A stretch of DNA of 64,000 bases, from positions 56,503 through 120,502 of the forward strand of contig NZ_BSTR01000005.1 in assembly GCF_030269645.1 (NCBI RefSeq), read 5' to 3'. The position numbers were made by a program, and so were the translations under genes. Of this stretch, positions 28,429 through 37,068 are shown piece by piece (the first letter of the stretch is position 1; each line of letters begins with the position of its first letter). Origin of the DNA: Actinokineospora sp. NBRC 105648. Its GTDB lineage: Bacteria > Actinomycetota > Actinomycetes > Mycobacteriales > Pseudonocardiaceae. The notes beneath the pieces were generated by a model, which saw only the letters and a list, made by a program, of their open reading frames with translations, was not told the DNA's origin and did not search any database.

Positions 28429-29265
28429 ATGACCGCTGGAGAACAGACGCGGACGCACACGAACTTCGTGATCAACGACCAAGCGCGCGGCTACCCCACC
28501 CGTTCGGTGACAGCTGAGGCCACCGGCGAGGAGCTCGACCACCTCGTGCGGCACGGCTACCTGGTGCGCAGGGCCCTGGTACCCGCCGATCTCGCGGCCG
28601 CCCTGGGACAGGCCGTGCATGGCCTGGCGAAGTCCGAAGAGGGCAAGCAGGGCGCCGAGTGGGTGCGGGACAAGAGTATCTACATCCGCCGCCTACTCGA
28701 CAAGGACGCGCTCTTCCACCAGTTGCTACGTCTTGAGCCCGCGCTCTCGATCGCGCGAACGGTGCTCGGGCCCCAGGTATGGGTCGACCTAGAGGCTCGA
28801 ATGCACTACCCGGGCAGCGCGGGAGTCTCCGTGCCCTGGCACAACCACCTCCCGGTCATCCCGGACCCGATTCCGGCCTTCTTCAGCTACCCCCACCAGA
28901 TCCATTGCCTGGTGTACCTGGACCGCGTGTCCGAGTCCGAGGGCGCGCTCTGCCTGTTGCCGGGCTCGCACACGCGGACCGACCTGCGGATCCCGCTGGG
29001 CGACCAGAGCGACCGCCCGGGTCAGGTGCGGCTGTTGTTCGAACCTGGCGACGCGGTGCTCATCCACGGGAACCTCTGGCACCGGACCATTCCCTCGACC
29101 GCGGCGGCGGGCCACCGACGGCTGCTCCTGCTCGGCTACGTACCGTCCTGGATCAGCGACGACGTCGGCGCCCAAGGTGTCACCCCGGGCGAACCGCTCA
29201 CGGTCGCGCTGGCGCGGACCGCGGACGCGGAGGTCCGAGAGCTCCTCGGCGAGTTCCACTGGTGA
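28429..29265 (+). CDS. Phytanoyl-CoA dioxygenase (PhyH)-like protein with altered iron site
   Basis: A 278-residue double-stranded beta-helix protein. PhyH hallmarks are VYLDRVSESEGALCLLPGSH (about 162-181) and GDAVLIHGNLWHRTIPS with His218, then Arg230/231 for 2-oxoglutarate. The proximal iron motif, normally HxD, reads W-H138-N-H140. The carboxylate is therefore replaced, which could mean another metal set, halogenase-like chemistry or loss of activity. ATG 28429. The stop overlaps the GTG of the NB-ARC gene (GTGA), so the two are coupled. Its substrate is unknown, and its place in a STAND-ATPase operon is unusual. Confidence 0.8.
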   Translation: MTAGEQTRTHTNFVINDQARGYPTRSVTAEATGEELDHLVRHGYLVRRALVPADLAAALGQAVHGLAKSEEGKQGAEWVRDKSIYIRRLLDKDALFHQLLRLEPALSIARTVLGPQVWVDLEARMHYPGSAGVSVPWHNHLPVIPDPIPAFFSYPHQIHCLVYLDRVSESEGALCLLPGSHTRTDLRIPLGDQSDRPGQVRLLFEPGDAVLIHGNLWHRTIPSTAAAGHRRLLLLGYVPSWISDDVGAQGVTPGEPLTVALARTADAEVRELLGEFHW

Positions 29266-31646
29266 GCGGCGACCTGCCGGACCAGCCTGGTGGCGACTAC
29301 ACCCAGTCGCAGCTGTCCGGCGGCGCCGGTGAGGTCGTGCAGGCGCGCGACGTCACCGGGGGCATCCATTTCCACTACGGCAGCGGGAACCGCAGCGCAC
29401 TGCCGCTCCAGCTACCGCGCGGGGTCGGGGCGTTCGTCAACCGGCTGTCGGACCTGAGCGCTCTCGACGGACTCCTCATCGGCGGCGAGACACTCGTGGT
29501 GTGCCTGATCGCCGGAACCGCCGGCGTCGGGAAGACCTCGCTGGCGTTGCACTGGGCGCACCGGGTCCGCGACCACTTCCCCGACGGGCAGCTCTACATC
29601 GACCTCAAGGGGTACGACCCGGGGCCGCCGGTGACACCGGACCAAGCACTGGAGCGGTTCCTGCACGCGCTCGGTGTTCCCGCCGCCGCGGTGCCCGACG
29701 ACACCGAGGGCAAGTCCAGCCGCTATCGATCAGCCCTGGCCGACAGGCGCATGCTGGTCATCCTTGACAACGCGGGAACGACGGCGCAGGTTCGCCCGCT
29801 GATCCCGGGGTCCGGCCGGAGCATGGCCGTGGTGACCAGCCGCAGTCACCTGCCGGGGCTGGCGATCCGCCACGGAGCCTGGCGCCGGACGTTGGAGACC
29901 CTCACCGAGGCCGAAGCCATCCGCTTGCTCACCGAGACCACCCGGGCCTACCGCGGCGGCGACGATCCGGCCGAGGTCGCCGAGCTGGCCCGCCTGTGCG
30001 CGAACCTGCCGCTCGCGCTCCGGCTCGCGGCCGAGCGCGCGGCGAGCCGCCCCGGCATGCCACTGAGCAGGCTCATCACGGACCTGCGGGACGAGTCAGA
30101 ACTGTGGAACACGCTCTCGACCGAGGACCCCGACGAAGCCCACGCGGTCCACACCGTGTTCGCCTGGTCCTACCGGGCACTGCCGAGAGAGGCAGCGCGA
30201 ATCTTCTGCCTGCTCGGACTTCACCCCGGGGGCGAGTTCAGCGAGGGCGCCGCCGAGGCCCTGGCAGGGGGTAACCCCCGCCAGGTCCGCACCGCACTCG
30301 ACGTCCTCGCGGGCGCGTGCCTGGTGGAACACAGCGGGTTCGCTCGATACCGGTTCCACGACCTGCTCCGCGCGTACGCGGTCGATCGGGCGCAGTTCGA
30401 GATTCCCCAGGACGAACAACTCGCCGCGGTCGAGCGTGTCTGTGACTGGTACCTGCGGGCGGCCTACAACTGCGCGCGTGCGATCGCCCACGACATCACC
30501 CTGTTCTCCGCACTGGAGCCCACTTCGGCGCGACCGGCACCCCAGTTCGCTGAGCCCGCCCAGGCCGCGCAGTGGTACGAACAGGAGAGGTTCAACCTCG
30601 AGGCGGCTGTGCGCGCGGCGGCCGGGACGCGGTTGTTGGCGACGGCGTGGCGCCTCGCCGCCGTGCTGGAACGGATCTACTCCACCTACAACCACTTCAA
30701 CGACTGGCGGTCGACGTCCCTGATCGGCCTGGAGTGCGCCCGCGAGCTGGGTCTTCGGGCGAATGCGGCCGTGATGCACGAGAGTCTCGGGCGGCTGAAC
30801 CGGATGACGATGCGGCTGGACGAGGCAGTCACCCACCACGAGGAAGCCATCGCCGACTACCGCGCGCTCGGCGACGTCCCCAGTGTGGTGAAGGGGCTCA
30901 ACGGCCTCGGCTGGGTCCACCTGTTCCAGCACCGGCTCGAGGACGCCCGCACGGCGCTGGTCGAGGGGATGTCGCTGGCGCGAGGTCTGAACGACGAGCA
31001 CTGGCTCGCCACCGTGCTCTACAGCCTGGGGTACACCTGCGCGCAGATGCGGCGGTTGAGTGAGGCCGAGGAACACCTCAGCGAGTCGTTGGACCTGTTC
31101 CGCGTCCACGACGACCGGCTCTACGAGTCGATGGTGCTCACGGCCCTGAGCTACCTGGCCCGGGTGCGGGCCGACGGAGACACCGCGCTGGCCCTCGCCG
31201 CGGCGGCCGTCGACATCAGTCGTGAGATGGCGAACCGGCTGTGGGAGGCCACCGCGCTGGTCTACCTGGGCAACGCCCAGCGTGCCGTGGGGGACGCCGA
31301 GACCGCACTGGTCTCCTACCAGGCGGCCGCGGTGATCTGCCGGCAGAACGGCGACCGTGGCCGCGAGGCGATGGCCCTGACGGGAGCTGGCCAAGCCTAC
31401 GGCGAGCTCGGACGCGGGAGCGACGCCATCGACTTCTACCGCCGAGCGCTGGCAACTCATCGGCAGCTGGGCGACCGCTGGAAGCTGGCCAGGAACCTCA
31501 CCCGGCTCGCCCACGAGCTGTCCGGTCTCGGCGATCGAGCAGGCGCCGAGCGGTGTGGACAGGAGGCACTGGACATCCTGGTCGCGTTCACCGATGAGAA
31601 GTCCTTGACCCTGCGGGCTCAGCTGACCCGCGGCTCGACGGAGTGA
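29262..31646 (+). CDS. NB-ARC/TPR STAND ATPase
   Basis: A 794-residue signal-transduction ATPase. Residues about 14-40 contain QLSGGAGEVVQARDVTGGIHFH, a Gly/Val-rich prodomain-like motif. The NB-ARC core has Walker A GTAGVGKT (85-92), FPDGQLYIDLKGYDP, Walker B RRMLVILDN (about 163-170), AVVTSRSHLPGL and the LCANLPLALRLAAER helix. A winged-helix part (YRFHDLLRAYAVD) follows, then TPRs from about residue 430 to the end (YRALGDVPSVVKGLNGLGWV and similar). It resembles AfsR without its SARP domain. The start GTG overlaps the PhyH stop. Its end overlaps the convergent CHAT gene by 28 bp. Probably a sensor in a conflict or defence system. Confidence 0.87.
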   Translation: MSGDLPDQPGGDYTQSQLSGGAGEVVQARDVTGGIHFHYGSGNRSALPLQLPRGVGAFVNRLSDLSALDGLLIGGETLVVCLIAGTAGVGKTSLALHWAHRVRDHFPDGQLYIDLKGYDPGPPVTPDQALERFLHALGVPAAAVPDDTEGKSSRYRSALADRRMLVILDNAGTTAQVRPLIPGSGRSMAVVTSRSHLPGLAIRHGAWRRTLETLTEAEAIRLLTETTRAYRGGDDPAEVAELARLCANLPLALRLAAERAASRPGMPLSRLITDLRDESELWNTLSTEDPDEAHAVHTVFAWSYRALPREAARIFCLLGLHPGGEFSEGAAEALAGGNPRQVRTALDVLAGACLVEHSGFARYRFHDLLRAYAVDRAQFEIPQDEQLAAVERVCDWYLRAAYNCARAIAHDITLFSALEPTSARPAPQFAEPAQAAQWYEQERFNLEAAVRAAAGTRLLATAWRLAAVLERIYSTYNHFNDWRSTSLIGLECARELGLRANAAVMHESLGRLNRMTMRLDEAVTHHEEAIADYRALGDVPSVVKGLNGLGWVHLFQHRLEDARTALVEGMSLARGLNDEHWLATVLYSLGYTCAQMRRLSEAEEHLSESLDLFRVHDDRLYESMVLTALSYLARVRADGDTALALAAAAVDISREMANRLWEATALVYLGNAQRAVGDAETALVSYQAAAVICRQNGDRGREAMALTGAGQAYGELGRGSDAIDFYRRALATHRQLGDRWKLARNLTRLAHELSGLGDRAGAERCGQEALDILVAFTDEKSLTLRAQLTRGSTE

Positions 31647-32842
31647 GTCGGGCCGTGCGGTGCCCAAGTCGTGGCGAAGGCGGCCCAGATGAGCGGGGTG
31701 TGGGCCGGGTCGGCGGTCTGTTCCCAGCGGGTGGCCTGGTCTTGTTGCCAGGCACCCAGGGCGCCGATCGGGGTCGCCGACCGCTGGGCCCGGTGGATGG
31801 CGGTGATGGCCGGCGCCAGGGTCGAGGTGCTCGGCGGCGTGCGGGCCAGGTGGGCCAGGCCCGCGTCCGTGGGGAGGGTCCAGCGGGTGGCGACGACGTA
31901 CTCCGCGCCGGTGTGGACGAGGGCGGTGGTGAGTCCGGTGGGCTCGGCGAAGCGGAGGTCTCCGCCGCTCTCGCAGGCGATCAGGGCGGCGCGGTTCGGG
32001 GTGCGCCACGGGCTCGGCGGCCCGGGGCGGTGGCCCAACACGATGTCAGCGGCGGTCAGGGGGCGGTGGGCGCCGATGGGCGCGGCCCGGCCCGTGGTGT
32101 CGGCCCGGCAGGAGAGGTGGAGGCGGGCGTCGAGACCGTGGGCGCCGGTTGTCACGTGGCCTACGTAGAGGAAGCGGGACGCGTCGACGAGGGCGGTGGC
32201 GAGGTAGTCGCGGTCTTGGTCCTCGCGACGGGACCCGTGGATGTCGAGCAGGTGCGTTAGCGGCTCCTCGGGTAAGAGGGCTATCGAGCCGAGCACTGAC
32301 CCCAGGGCGGAATTGTCGTCGAAACCGGGTACGCGGGGATCCAGTACCGCCACTACCTGACCGTCGGGCGTGAACGGGGACACCCGGCGGTCAGGGGCGT
32401 TGCGGACGGTGGCAGGAGGCAGCACAGAGACATCGGCGTGGTGGATGACTCGCTCGCCTTCGTCCACGCGAAGAGCCTCCCAAGGAACCTGGGCGGTCGA
32501 CGGCGAGGGCTGGATGCGCAGGTGCGGGCGCACGCCCTGGGTGAGCAGCTCGTTCAGCTCGGCCGCAAGCCTGGCCGGTAGCAGCGCTCGGGCGAGGCGT
32601 TCGGCAAGTGCGGTCTCGCGAGGGTGGTCAAGCAATGGTCCGTGCGTTATCGAGCGGACGAGCGCTTGGTGCGAAGACTCTCCCGGTAGCGGCGACGGAA
32701 GTGCGTGCGCCAACTCGTCCAGCGCGTCCTGCACAAGAGCGCGCGGCAGGATAAGAACGCGGGGTTGGTCAAGAGCGTGTTCCCAACGCCACGACACATA
32801 GAGGTCGCCCGCGTCGACGAACTTGAGCTGGACGGTCACCAT
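31619..32842 (-). CDS. CHAT-domain (caspase-like) protease
   Basis: 407 residues. The C-terminal CHAT domain shows the dyad His229 (FLYVGHVTTGAHG) and Cys290 (AALIACESGGD), followed by TTALVHTGAEYVVATRWTLP, the classic CHAT signature. The N-terminal 150 residues (VTVQLKFVDAGDLYVSWRW, then LRIQPSPSTAQVPWEALR) are the usual lead-in. Known CHAT proteins cleave partner proteins after activation by TPR subunits, as in Craspase and gasdermin systems. ATG 32842 overlaps the stop of the TPR gene by 7 bp. Last gene of a four-gene operon. The target is unknown; no gasdermin-like gene is visible. Confidence 0.9.
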   Translation of the reverse strand: MVTVQLKFVDAGDLYVSWRWEHALDQPRVLILPRALVQDALDELAHALPSPLPGESSHQALVRSITHGPLLDHPRETALAERLARALLPARLAAELNELLTQGVRPHLRIQPSPSTAQVPWEALRVDEGERVIHHADVSVLPPATVRNAPDRRVSPFTPDGQVVAVLDPRVPGFDDNSALGSVLGSIALLPEEPLTHLLDIHGSRREDQDRDYLATALVDASRFLYVGHVTTGAHGLDARLHLSCRADTTGRAAPIGAHRPLTAADIVLGHRPGPPSPWRTPNRAALIACESGGDLRFAEPTGLTTALVHTGAEYVVATRWTLPTDAGLAHLARTPPSTSTLAPAITAIHRAQRSATPIGALGAWQQDQATRWEQTADPAHTPLIWAAFATTWAPHGPTHSVEPRVS

Positions 32843-34680
32843 GAGGCCACCGCCCACCTCGCGCGAATGGGGAATCCGTAGCGCTGTTCGGCCAAGTCGA
32901 TCCACGCATCCAACGGCTCGGGACTCGCAGGGTCCAAGCGAACCCTCGGCGGCAGGGCGAAACCCGTGGCCGGGAACGCTGGATCGGCGCTCACGCCGCC
33001 GACGAACGAAGCGGCGAAAGGGAGGTGTTCGTCCTCGGCAGGGAAGGACTCCGCGGTTGGAAAGGACTCCGCCGGTGGGAAGGACTCGGCTGGTGGGAAA
33101 GGCAACGACAGCAGCTCGTCACGCGCGAGGGTCGATGTCTCTTCCGCCTGGAGGGAAACGGTTCCGGCGATGTGATCGATGTACGCCGCCGCCAGGGCCA
33201 CGTCCTCGACGGCGGCCATGGCGGTGAACGCCGCGCGGGTGGCCGGTGCCGCCGCCAGGGCAACCCAGCGCTCGCGCAGCGGGCCATGGGCGAACCGGTA
33301 TCGCACCGCCTCGGCGGCAAGTGCGGCGGGCAACGCGATGTCGAGCGCGCGCCGCGCCAACTCCTGGCGTTCGCTGCCGGTCACGGTGGATGCCCACCGC
33401 ACGAGAGCTTCGGCGCGCCACCAAGCGACGCCTAGCACCACGTGACCCAAACCTGCCTGTTCTGCCACGTGCATCGCTGCTGCGTATCGCTCGTCCGCGC
33501 GGGCGAACTCGCCAAGAGCCTCCAACGCACCCCCTTGCACCTGATACACCGCGACCAACGCAGTCGGGGATGCTTGGTCGCCTAAGAGATCGAGCACGCG
33601 GGTCAGCAGAGGTAGTGCTGCCGAGGGCCTCTCACGGCTGACCTCCAGTGCGGCCCGCCCGAGTAGGCATACCGTCAACTGCTTGCCCTGGAGAATCGGT
33701 TCCGCTTGTGCGTAAAGTGCTTCCGCGCGGTGGTTGTCCGAATCCAGGTAGGCGAGACGGGCGAGGCTGAGCAGCGCCGTGGCCATGCCCGCCGTATCGC
33801 CGGTCGCGTCGGCGAGGTCGCGGGCAAGGCCGAGGTGCTCGGCACTCTCCACTGGGTCACCGGTCGAACCGGCGATCTCGGCGAGGATGTTGTGCACGGA
33901 CGCCGCCAAGTGCGGCGCCGAGGCGTAAGCGAGTTCGAGGGCGACCTGTGCTTCCACGGCGGCCTCCCCGAACTGTCCGGCAGATGTCAGTACCGACGCG
34001 CGCACGCTGTGCAGCACAACCGGTTCAGCACCCGCGGCCGCCGCGTCGTCCAGGTCGGCAAGTGCGTCAGTGAACCGCGTCGACTGCTGATGGTGCTGCG
34101 CCCGCGCGACAAGAGCATTGGCCAGCACGGTAGAACTACCGAACCGATCGCTGGCCTCTTCGACCGAGAGGATTGCCTCGGTATCCCCCACCGCCTCGGC
34201 GATCTGGCGCAGGTTCGCGTACACGTGTGGGAGCAACTCAGGCATGTGGACCGCGGCCAACTCGGCGACTAACCGAGCTTCCGCGTCCGCCTCGGCAAGC
34301 CTGCCAGTCATCATGAACAGACCCGTCTGCGCGTTGCGCAGCAGAGCCTCTTCGCGCGGGGCAGCGACGGCCAATCCCTCGTCAATATCGCGCTGAGACT
34401 CCTCTGCTCGACCGAGACGGGCCAACATGTCCGCACGAGTCGCAAGTACGTTGCACAGCAAGGGGGTATCGTTGACCAGTTCGATCGCCTCAGTCAACAG
34501 ATAAAGCGCGCGGTAAGAGTCACCACCCAGGTCCACAGCGCCGGACAGGTTCACCAGCACGGAAGCGCGGTCGTTGCCCACGCTTTCGCGGTAGGCAGCC
34601 TCCAACGCACGAACAGCGCCCGCGAAGTCACCCTCTTGCAACAAGAGCACGCCGCGGTTGTTGAGGTCCTTCCAGGTCAC
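32836..34680 (-). CDS. TPR-repeat protein partner of CHAT protease
   Basis: A 614-residue, almost wholly helical protein starting MTWKDLNNRGVLLLQEGDFA. TPR units follow through about residue 450 (FAGAVRALEAAYRESVGND, ALYLLTEAIELVNDTPLL, TDALADLDDAAAAGAEP and others). Near residue 520-545 a short tandem repeat FPPAESFPPAESFPTAESFPA separates the solenoid from a C-terminal globular part ending ARWAVASW. The GTG start overlaps the stop of the upstream gene (GTGA). It is likely to regulate or present substrate to the CHAT protease. Confidence 0.87.
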   Translation of the reverse strand: MTWKDLNNRGVLLLQEGDFAGAVRALEAAYRESVGNDRASVLVNLSGAVDLGGDSYRALYLLTEAIELVNDTPLLCNVLATRADMLARLGRAEESQRDIDEGLAVAAPREEALLRNAQTGLFMMTGRLAEADAEARLVAELAAVHMPELLPHVYANLRQIAEAVGDTEAILSVEEASDRFGSSTVLANALVARAQHHQQSTRFTDALADLDDAAAAGAEPVVLHSVRASVLTSAGQFGEAAVEAQVALELAYASAPHLAASVHNILAEIAGSTGDPVESAEHLGLARDLADATGDTAGMATALLSLARLAYLDSDNHRAEALYAQAEPILQGKQLTVCLLGRAALEVSRERPSAALPLLTRVLDLLGDQASPTALVAVYQVQGGALEALGEFARADERYAAAMHVAEQAGLGHVVLGVAWWRAEALVRWASTVTGSERQELARRALDIALPAALAAEAVRYRFAHGPLRERWVALAAAPATRAAFTAMAAVEDVALAAAYIDHIAGTVSLQAEETSTLARDELLSLPFPPAESFPPAESFPTAESFPAEDEHLPFAASFVGGVSADPAFPATGFALPPRVRLDPASPEPLDAWIDLAEQRYGFPIRARWAVASW

Positions 34681-35699
34681 CGCGAACCGGCCAGCCGCTC
34701 GGTGAGCGTCGAGGTCGCAGCACCCACGCGGGCTTGTGCGTGCGCGATGATCGCAGCACGTCGGGCAGGGGTATCGGGATCAGAGGAGACAAGCGGATCA
34801 GCGAAGTCGGGCGCGTAGACGGTTAGCACGCGACGTGCGGGCGGCAAGAGCAAGACGGTAGGGGGAACCGAGGCGCTACCGACGAACCTGCCAAGGTCGT
34901 CCGTACCGTCCAACGGAACATCGAACTGCCCCAACCGCGCCGACAAGCGAGGCCAGGTCGACAAACCAGGGGCCGGTACGACCGCGACGTCCAAGAAGGT
35001 GCCACCTTGCCGCCGCGCGACGGTCCACTCCGCAAGGGCTCCCGCGTCGACCACACCCGCGGGCACAAGAGCCCAATCGACCGCATTTGATCCACTTAGG
35101 ACTATCACTCCATCCCCGCGGGCACCAATCCCTGCCGCAAGAGCGAACTGCGACTGACGGGGCGCTACCGCTTCAGGTAGCACTACCCCGTAGTCCTCCG
35201 CGAGTTCAGCGACGGTCACCATCAGTGCGAGCACCGCAGGATCAGCCGACTCGCTCGATGACAGCGATGACAGCGATGACAGCGCCCGCGCGACCGCGTC
35301 CGGATCGTCCAGCACGTGCTCGACCTCGGCCAGCGCGACCGCGCGCTCGGCCGACAGCACAGCCGGGTCAAGAGCGGGCACACCCGCGACCGCAGAGGCA
35401 GGCCACCATGCTTCCGCCCAGCTCAGGTAGGCCGCGACCCGCCCAACCCAGTCGTCGGCGGATGGTTCGACCTCGGTGGCACCGCCCAGGATCCCGGCGG
35501 CTGCCTCCGGCCCGTAGACCTCCCAGAGCCACTCCGCGGCCAGGGCCAGGTCGTGGATCCGAGCAGCGGGCCCGCTGTCGACAAGGACGTCCCACGCCAA
35601 CAACGCGCCCCGCGCCTCCAGCACCGCGGTGTGCTCAGGGTGTGCGGGCCACTCACCGACGACGATCTCGGACGCGCCACGTTCCACTCGCGTGCTCAT
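34677..35699 (-). CDS. Uncharacterised protein of the CHAT operon (third gene from the 3' end)
   Basis: 340 residues, no family recognised with confidence. The N-terminal half is helical and acidic (ALLAWDVLVDSGPAARIHDLAL, WLWEVYGPEAAAGILGG) with a Ser-rich patch SSLSSLSSSESAD near 150. The C-terminal half looks alpha/beta (GARGDGVIVLSGSNAVDWALV, FLDVAVVPAPGLSTWPRLS, PPTVLLLPPARRVLTVYAP). There is no signal peptide or membrane segment. ATG 35699 overlaps the preceding stop (ATGA); its own stop overlaps the TPR gene start (GTGA). The position suits a subunit of the CHAT/TPR system; it may correspond to the actinobacterial CATRA-type associated proteins, which cannot be confirmed by eye. Confidence 0.8.
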   Translation of the reverse strand: MSTRVERGASEIVVGEWPAHPEHTAVLEARGALLAWDVLVDSGPAARIHDLALAAEWLWEVYGPEAAAGILGGATEVEPSADDWVGRVAAYLSWAEAWWPASAVAGVPALDPAVLSAERAVALAEVEHVLDDPDAVARALSSLSSLSSSESADPAVLALMVTVAELAEDYGVVLPEAVAPRQSQFALAAGIGARGDGVIVLSGSNAVDWALVPAGVVDAGALAEWTVARRQGGTFLDVAVVPAPGLSTWPRLSARLGQFDVPLDGTDDLGRFVGSASVPPTVLLLPPARRVLTVYAPDFADPLVSSDPDTPARRAAIIAHAQARVGAATSTLTERLAGSR

Positions 35700-36949
35700 G
35701 GCGAGCCCTCGGACGACTGCCGTTCCAGGGCAGAACGCAACCGGTCGCGCTGGTCAAGGATCACCGAACGCAGTACCCCGTCGAGCAAGTCCCACAGACC
35801 GTCAGCGCTAACGGTGTCGCGCCGCAACTCCCGACCGTGCAAACGCACCCACAACCGCCGCAGGTAGGCCTTTCGCACGCCGTAGACATCCGCGCGAACC
35901 TCTTGCGGCGCCGCCGACGGCATCCGCAAGACTCGGTGCACGTACGCCTCTCGTTCCCAGCGCGAGCGCAACCGCGCGGCAGCACCCGGACTGGCTGGCG
36001 CGCCATCAAGTCCCGCTATCGCCTCCCGCCCGAGCACCATCACGACCCGGCCAGGCTCCTCACCGAGCTGCCACGGGCGCGCGGACCGCGTGATCTCCCG
36101 ACGCACGAGACCCGGCACCGCACCCAACTCCGTACGCGAAGCGCTGCTAAGAGCCGCGAACAAGCGCTCCACAATAGATCGGTCGAACGGCTTGGGTAGC
36201 GACTGCTTGGCGGCTGTGTCGCCCAAAGCAGGACGCGCGGGCTGCACCCGGTCCGTCAGACCGTGATCCATAGCCGTACCTGGGCGGTCCAGCTCAACGG
36301 CGCCCGCGGTACCCGCCAGGTCGGCTACCAGAGCGTCGAACAGGTCCGGGTCAGGATCAGGGCAGGTGGCCAGGAAGTCAGCAGGCTGGACGGCCGCCGG
36401 GGTGGGCCTCGCCTGCGGTGGGTCGGCCCAGGCGGCGTCGAGAAGCCTGCTCAGCTCTCCCGCGTGCCCCGGATCGGCCACGAAGTCGCGCAGCTGCGCC
36501 ACTGTGGGCCCGTCCTGGCCGTGCACCTCGGCGAGCACACCCGCCGCGACCTCGGCCCGGTCCGGCCCGGGGTCGCCGTGCTCGGTGGCCAGCTCGTAGC
36601 AGCGCTGGAAGTAGAGGTCCTGGGGGTTGCCGTCGGTGATCCCGGCGCGGCGGCGCTCCTTCTTCAGCACCAGGAACCAGGCCGCGGTGGCGGCCAGCAC
36701 CGGCCCGGCCGCGGTGATCCGGTCGCGCAGCGCGTCGACGTGGTCGATGCGCACGGCGGCGGCGGCGAACCCCGGGTTGAGCACCGGGCGCAGCACCAGC
36801 GGGTCGAGGATCAGCTTGACCGTGCGGGCCAGCGGCCTGCCCGAGGCGTTGCTCAGCGGCGCCACGGCGTCCCCCAGCACCGACCACGCCTGCGCGATCA
36901 GCAGTCCCCTCGGCAGCGCTGCCTCGGCTTGGGCGTGGACGGTGCTCAC
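35696..36949 (-). CDS. Uncharacterised first gene of the CHAT operon
   Basis: 417 residues, not recognised with confidence. The N-terminal part is helical and hydrophobic in places (GLLIAQAWSVLGDAVAPLSN, AGPVLAATAAWFLVLKKERR). A Pro/Asp-rich middle follows (ATCPDPDPDLFDALVADL), then a basic, helical C-terminus (RLRSRWEREAYVHRVLRMPS, DVYGVRKAYLRRLWVRLHG). GTG 36949 was chosen because homologous-looking sequence begins there; the frame stays open upstream into the divergent gene's leader. It ends in an ATGA overlap with the next gene. It could be a membrane-associated or effector component of the CHAT/TPR system. Confidence 0.78.
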   Translation of the reverse strand: MSTVHAQAEAALPRGLLIAQAWSVLGDAVAPLSNASGRPLARTVKLILDPLVLRPVLNPGFAAAAVRIDHVDALRDRITAAGPVLAATAAWFLVLKKERRRAGITDGNPQDLYFQRCYELATEHGDPGPDRAEVAAGVLAEVHGQDGPTVAQLRDFVADPGHAGELSRLLDAAWADPPQARPTPAAVQPADFLATCPDPDPDLFDALVADLAGTAGAVELDRPGTAMDHGLTDRVQPARPALGDTAAKQSLPKPFDRSIVERLFAALSSASRTELGAVPGLVRREITRSARPWQLGEEPGRVVMVLGREAIAGLDGAPASPGAAARLRSRWEREAYVHRVLRMPSAAPQEVRADVYGVRKAYLRRLWVRLHGRELRRDTVSADGLWDLLDGVLRSVILDQRDRLRSALERQSSEGSP

Positions 36950-37068
36950 CCGGCCGAGCCTAGCCGTCCGCGCTGGTGAGCGAGGTGCGCGGAGCAAAGC
37001 TGTGATCGGTAGGCGGCACCCGTCGGCGAAGCTTGTCCCATGCCAGACAAGACCTCGGAGGGAGCGAC
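36950..37068. promoter_or_regulatory. Divergent promoter region, CHAT operon and PA2928-like gene
   Basis: 119 bp between two outward-facing starts; it must hold both promoters. A GGAGGGAG ribosome site lies 6 bp before the ATG at 37069. No operator was recognised. Confidence 0.5.
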
